The position numbers and the translations under genes were made by a program. The notes beneath the pieces are model-generated. The model did not search any database and had not been told where the DNA came from. It was given only the letters and a program-made list of their open reading frames with translations. This document shows, in pieces, positions 60,417-64,000 of a stretch of DNA of 64,000 nucleotides; position 1 is the first letter of the stretch, and every line of letters begins with the position of its first letter. The DNA is taken from positions 3,844,001-3,908,000 of the forward strand of contig JANTQA010000026.1 in NCBI GenBank assembly GCA_027625915.1, given 5' to 3'. Source of the DNA: Anaeramoeba flamelloides (Eukaryota > Metamonada > Anaeramoebidae).

Positions 60417-60937
60417 CCATGTAAACTAAATTTCATAATAAATGTCTCCACCTTACATTTGAATAATGAATTGCTTTTGTATCGTTTTGAAGTTTTTCCT
60501 CTCACAATGAAAAGTTTGCAAATAAATCATTTTTTCTCTTTTTTATTTTTTTCGAAAGTGTTTTGTTAAAATGGAAAATGAAAATCAAAAATTTGAAAGA
60601 AGTAACAGATGAATTAATGCAAAATTTGGTTTTAAATATGAAAAAGAGATTAGATTTAGTTATTCAAATGGAAGGAGAAATGATAAATGGGTTTTATTAT
60701 TTTTTTAAAATTTCTATTTTTCATATAATGCTTCTTTCAAAATAAATGACCCAATTTTTTTTAATTGTTTTTTTTATTTTTCTTTCTATTATTTTTAGAC
60801 AAAGAATAAATATCTCTTGAGTATAGTATTGAATATTAAAATCTAAATTTTTATATAATAATAGATAACTTCAATTATTAAAAATATTTTTATTTAAAAT
60901 TTGATTTTTAATGAGCCAATTATTATGAAAGATAGTT
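60417..60937 (-). mobile_element. M9 long MITE, minus orientation
   Basis: Inverse partner of 57618-58137. On the plus strand it includes a short frame at 60572-60690 reading MKIKNLKEVTDELMQNLVLN and MKKRLDLVIQMEGEMIN, which looks like a small piece of real coding sequence carried inside the element. The origin is not recognised. Confidence 0.75.
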
Positions 60938-61866
60938 TAATTGAAAAATATTTATTTTATCCATCTTTATTTGATGAATATAATTCTAATTAGAGGCTAA
61001 TGGTTATGTATTATTTTGAAAATTTCTCAATTTACAAAAAGATTCAGATGAACTTTTTTTTTAAGCCAGTCATGGTGTCAGATAATGAATTTCAAATTTA
61101 ACTTAATAGTACTTTAACCATTTATTATGAATATATTGGTTTCATAGTTTTAATATTCAGTGCTTTTTAAGATGGAAGATTTTTTTTTTTTTTTCTTATT
61201 TTCTTTCAGTACAAAATCTATTTGGGTAAATTTAATTGATTTTTTACTTGTAATTTCATCGGTTATCTTGAGTGAAATAATAATCTAGTAAATTTCTGTT
61301 AAATTTGAATCATTTGTAAAAAAATGAAAAGATTTTAATTTTTTGTTTTTCACAAACAACAAATTGTTAGTAATCAAAACTTTTGGTTCTTTACTATAAA
61401 TTTCGCTTTGATTTTTTCAACCAAAAGATTTCAGTTTCACATTCTAATTTTTAGAGAGTAAGTTAATACTCAGGTATTAAGACAATCCACAGTCAGTGTC
61501 TAGAAATTTAAATACCTTTTAACAAAGTTTAGCCTGTAAAATAAATAAAGATTCTCAAATATCAATCAATAAGAAAAAATAAAATTAAAAAAACAATAGC
61601 AATTAATATATTGAAATAATTATTTTATTTAATTAAATGAATCTCTAAATGTTAAATATTTGAAAAAAAAAAAAAAATGAAAATAAAAAGAAAGAAAAAA
61701 AAAAAAAAAAAGGGTTAAATTGAAAAAAACAATTTTTTTTTAAACTTTAACTAATTTATAAAATCTAGATTTGTGAATAGTTACACACACACATACATAC
61801 ATACATATATATATAGGTATTCTAATAAATATTTTTAAAAAAATCATAATAATTTCTCAAAAATAA

Positions 61867-62876
61867 TTACATTTTGTGTGCTTCTTTTAGCTGTTGAAAC
61901 TTTTGATTAATGACTGGGTGATTATTTAAATTTACAAAGCATTCATATACAACTGTTTGTATTTGTCTATTTTGTTGTGATTGTAAAACAGCAAATAATT
62001 TTTCTACAACTTGGAATTTAATTAAATAATCAACTTGTTCTAACCATTGCTCGGTAATTTTTTTCTCATTGTTTAATTTGACAACCGAATAATTACGCAA
62101 AACTATTGTACACCCAACTAATGTAAGAATATCATCAGATTCAAGTAAAGAAATAATTTTTTCCAATCCATTTGTTGCCATAACTATTTTTTGATTCTCT
62201 GTATCCATTACAATATTAGCAATCTATCATGATCACATTAATTGTTTGAATAATTTTTGTATTGTTTTTGTTTTTATTTTTATTTTTATTTTTTATAATA
62301 AAAAGAAGATGAATAGTAAAGAAATGAATTAGTATTAGATACGGAAAGAAAAAATCTTGAATATAATGCTAAAAACATTGCCCTATCAAAAGCAAAAAAA
62401 TAAAAAAAAAAAAAAAAAAGTACATAGAAAGAGATATAAACAAATTAAAATCTGCAAAAAAAAAAAAATAGGTGAAATTTATCATAAAAAAATTTTAAAG
62501 AAACAATTATGGCCATGTTGTACTCGGTAGTGTGATGTATTTAAAAATCAACACTGCCAAATTGAAATTGTATCAAAAATTATCTTTTGCAAAGTATGAT
62601 GTATACCAAATTAATCGTGTTTCTTAATTTTTTTTTTGGTTTTTAACAAACCAATTGTTATCTAAAAATATAAATAATAAATGTGGTTTTTTATTTTCGT
62701 TATCCATATTTTTTTTTTTTTCAATAACACGACGGCTGAAAAGAGTAATTTTGTGTTTTTAAAACAAACGAATAAAATTAACTAACCAATTCACAACAAT
62801 TTTTTCTTTCAAGATCCAAAAATTGCAACTCATTATCTTTGGTTGGTATTATTTTAAATTTTAAATAACCAGAAAA
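61867..62876 (-). CDS. ARM-repeat protein, C-terminal part (5'-partial in this window)
   Basis: Two exons, 62787-62876 and 61867-62223, join in phase 0 (donor GTTAGT, acceptor GATAG) to read FLDLERKNCCELIANIVMD. The residues that follow are helical with ARM spacing: NGLEKIISLLESDDILTLVG then CTIVLRNYSV, and LFAVLQSQQNRQIQTVVYEC then FVNLNNHP. The protein ends QQLKEAHKM at the TAA. Exon 62787-62876 has a TTTACAG acceptor, so more exons lie upstream, either hidden in 62.9-64 kb or beyond the window. The pattern recalls SmgGDS/Rap1GDS-type or other armadillo scaffolds, but I cannot name the family. It is not a copy of the importin alpha exons here. Confidence 0.7.
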
Positions 62877-64000
62877 CTGTAAAAAAGACAAGGAAGGAAT
62901 GTGTTTGAGATTTTTAATTTTTTAGACTTTGAATAACCCCAAAAGCAATGTTTTTAAATCTCCAATATTAAATATTCCAACCTCATAATAAATAAACCTT
63001 TAAATGGTTTTAAATTAACCATTTGTAACAAAAAGTTAAACACGATTTTTAATTGGGAACCTTAATTGATATAACATTGAAAATGAAAAATAAAATCAAT
63101 TCAAAGAAGAAATAATTAATTTCAAAGAATAATCCATTATGTTATTATTAATCGAAACAACAAATACAAGTTGACTCTACTTTTTTATCGAAATCGTAAG
63201 AGTTGTTTTGGAGATCCTCAAAAATAGTAAAATTTTTCAACAAATTTTTAATAATAAACTCTAATTCAAAATTTTTAACCAACCAAAATTAAATTTTTGT
63301 AAAAAAAAATCTTATTTAATCAATTCTCGAAGAAATACCAAATTAGAACCATTCACTAATTGAAATGATAACAATTGTTTATAAATTACAATACTTGTAA
63401 AACAAAAAACAAAAAAAATATCAATACTAATAAATTATCAATTGGTGTGTTGAAAATTTTGGAGATAGCAAAACAGAAAAAAATGTATTGGTAAATTTGT
63501 TAAAATTCTATTATAAATTGTTGATCGATCAAATGGTTAGATACAATCAACTAATTTTATTTGAGTTCTTCTCTATTTAAAAGAACTCAACTTTATCGTA
63601 ATATATAGACTCGTTGAAAAAATATTGAATCAAGGAACGAAGTTACGAGGTTATGCAATTCAAAAAATGAAATAAAAACAAAAAAACAAAAAGATGAAAA
63701 AATGGTTTTCCTATTTTACAAAAATCAAAAATTATTTCCAATTTGAATGAAAATTATATTATTGTGATTCTTTGAACTGTTTTAACTGTGTGGAAAATTT
63801 TGAATTTTAGTTTTCATCAATCAATGAAAAGCCCATACCAAAAGATAGTATTATAAAAATTGTTATTGTGTTTAATCCTTCATTTTGTCTTTAATTATTG
63901 ATTTTTTTCTTTTTATGAATTGATTTGACATTTTCAGTTTTAATGTTCCCAATTAAAAATCGTTTTCAACTTTTTTTCCTTGTTACACTTTTTTTCCCAA
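62877..64000. other. Upstream intron or flank of the ARM gene, occupied by nested MITEs
   Basis: No coding exon is recognised. 63030-63970 is an M6 element split by an M7 copy. Whether this is intron or promoter cannot be told from the window. Confidence 0.5.
63030..63970 (+). mobile_element. M6 MITE interrupted by an M7 element
   Basis: M6 ends are AAACACGATTTTTAATTGGG (63040) and GTTCCCAATTAAAAATCGTT (63947). Between, the halves match the 368-bp uninterrupted copy at 31773-32140. The interrupting piece at 63255-63814 has M7-like ends (TAAACTCTAATTCAAAATTT and CTGTGTGGAAAATTTTGAAT) and the interior CAATTGTTGATCGATCAAAT-like segment of 41378-41920. Confidence 0.7.

Larger units (their letters stand above)
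56496..61866. other. 5.4-kb intergenic region with paired inverse MITEs
   Basis: Upstream of importin alpha and downstream of the ARM-repeat gene, both on the minus strand. It carries M9 long copies in opposite orientation (57618-58137, 60417-60937), a short M9 copy (59690-59900), M5 copy 2 (58333-58838), and an inner inverted pair (59280-59430 with 60165-60275, sharing GAAAATACACGAAAATTTTT and CTAAGAAACCCTAATAATAA). No gene seen; frames at 57065 and 59477 are unsupported. Confidence 0.65.

Noticed and set aside
57618-60937. One large segmental inverted duplication
   Set aside because: Sequence similarity stops at the TIR ends of the M9 copies and the flanks differ, so two separate insertions explain the main arms.

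Overview
The window is AT-rich eukaryotic nuclear DNA, very probably from a free-living protist. It carries spliceosomal introns with GT..AG ends, cytosolic ribosomal-protein genes, a ubiquitin-eL40 fusion, importin alpha and an HMG-box protein. Proteins are rich in Lys and Asn, homopolymer A/T tracts are everywhere, and the genuine stops read from the sequence are ordinary. The general look (long Lys/Asn-rich proteins, huge Cys-rich surface proteins, pentapeptide/WD40 proteins) would fit an Anaeramoeba-like metamonad or an amoebozoan, but that placement is inference.

Layout. 1-6001 (+): the 3' part of a very large gene joining pentapeptide repeats, beta-propeller blades and a permuted NlpC/P60-like thiol hydrolase. 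6.0-10.2 kb: repeats only. 10171-25251 (-): a five-exon gene for a secretory, Cys-rich, single-pass membrane protein built from seven ~290-residue modules, with a signal-peptide exon at 25.2 kb, a 5.9-kb intron packed with nested transposons, one in-frame TAA and one homopolymer frame slip. 25.3-30.4 kb: transposon remnants. 30387-30947 (-): two-HMG-box protein. 31-35 kb: several MITE families and a tandem hairpin array. 35164-36267 (-): ribosomal protein eS7, four exons including a 16-nt first exon. 37401-37595 (+): an unassigned small ORF. 39202-39988 (+): ubiquitin-eL40, two exons. 40397-41010 (-): coding-like scraps. 43825-56495 (-): importin alpha in eight exons, with introns of 4.0 and 5.1 kb and a 25-nt micro-exon. 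57.6-61 kb: MITEs in opposite orientations. 61867-62876 (-): the last two exons of an ARM-repeat protein that continues upstream. 63.0-64.0 kb: one MITE nested in another.

The genes are unrelated in function: protein synthesis (eS7, ubiquitin-eL40), nuclear import (importin alpha), chromatin (HMG boxes) and two large lineage-specific proteins. What joins the locus is its mobile DNA. At least four TIR families begin TAAACT.. or TAAACC.. and sit at TA sites, as Tc1/mariner-derived MITEs do. Two more families sit between TTAA sites, as piggyBac-type elements do. One further element has 20-bp perfect TIRs and arrays of the palindrome ATCGCGAT. These elements account for much of the intron gigantism.
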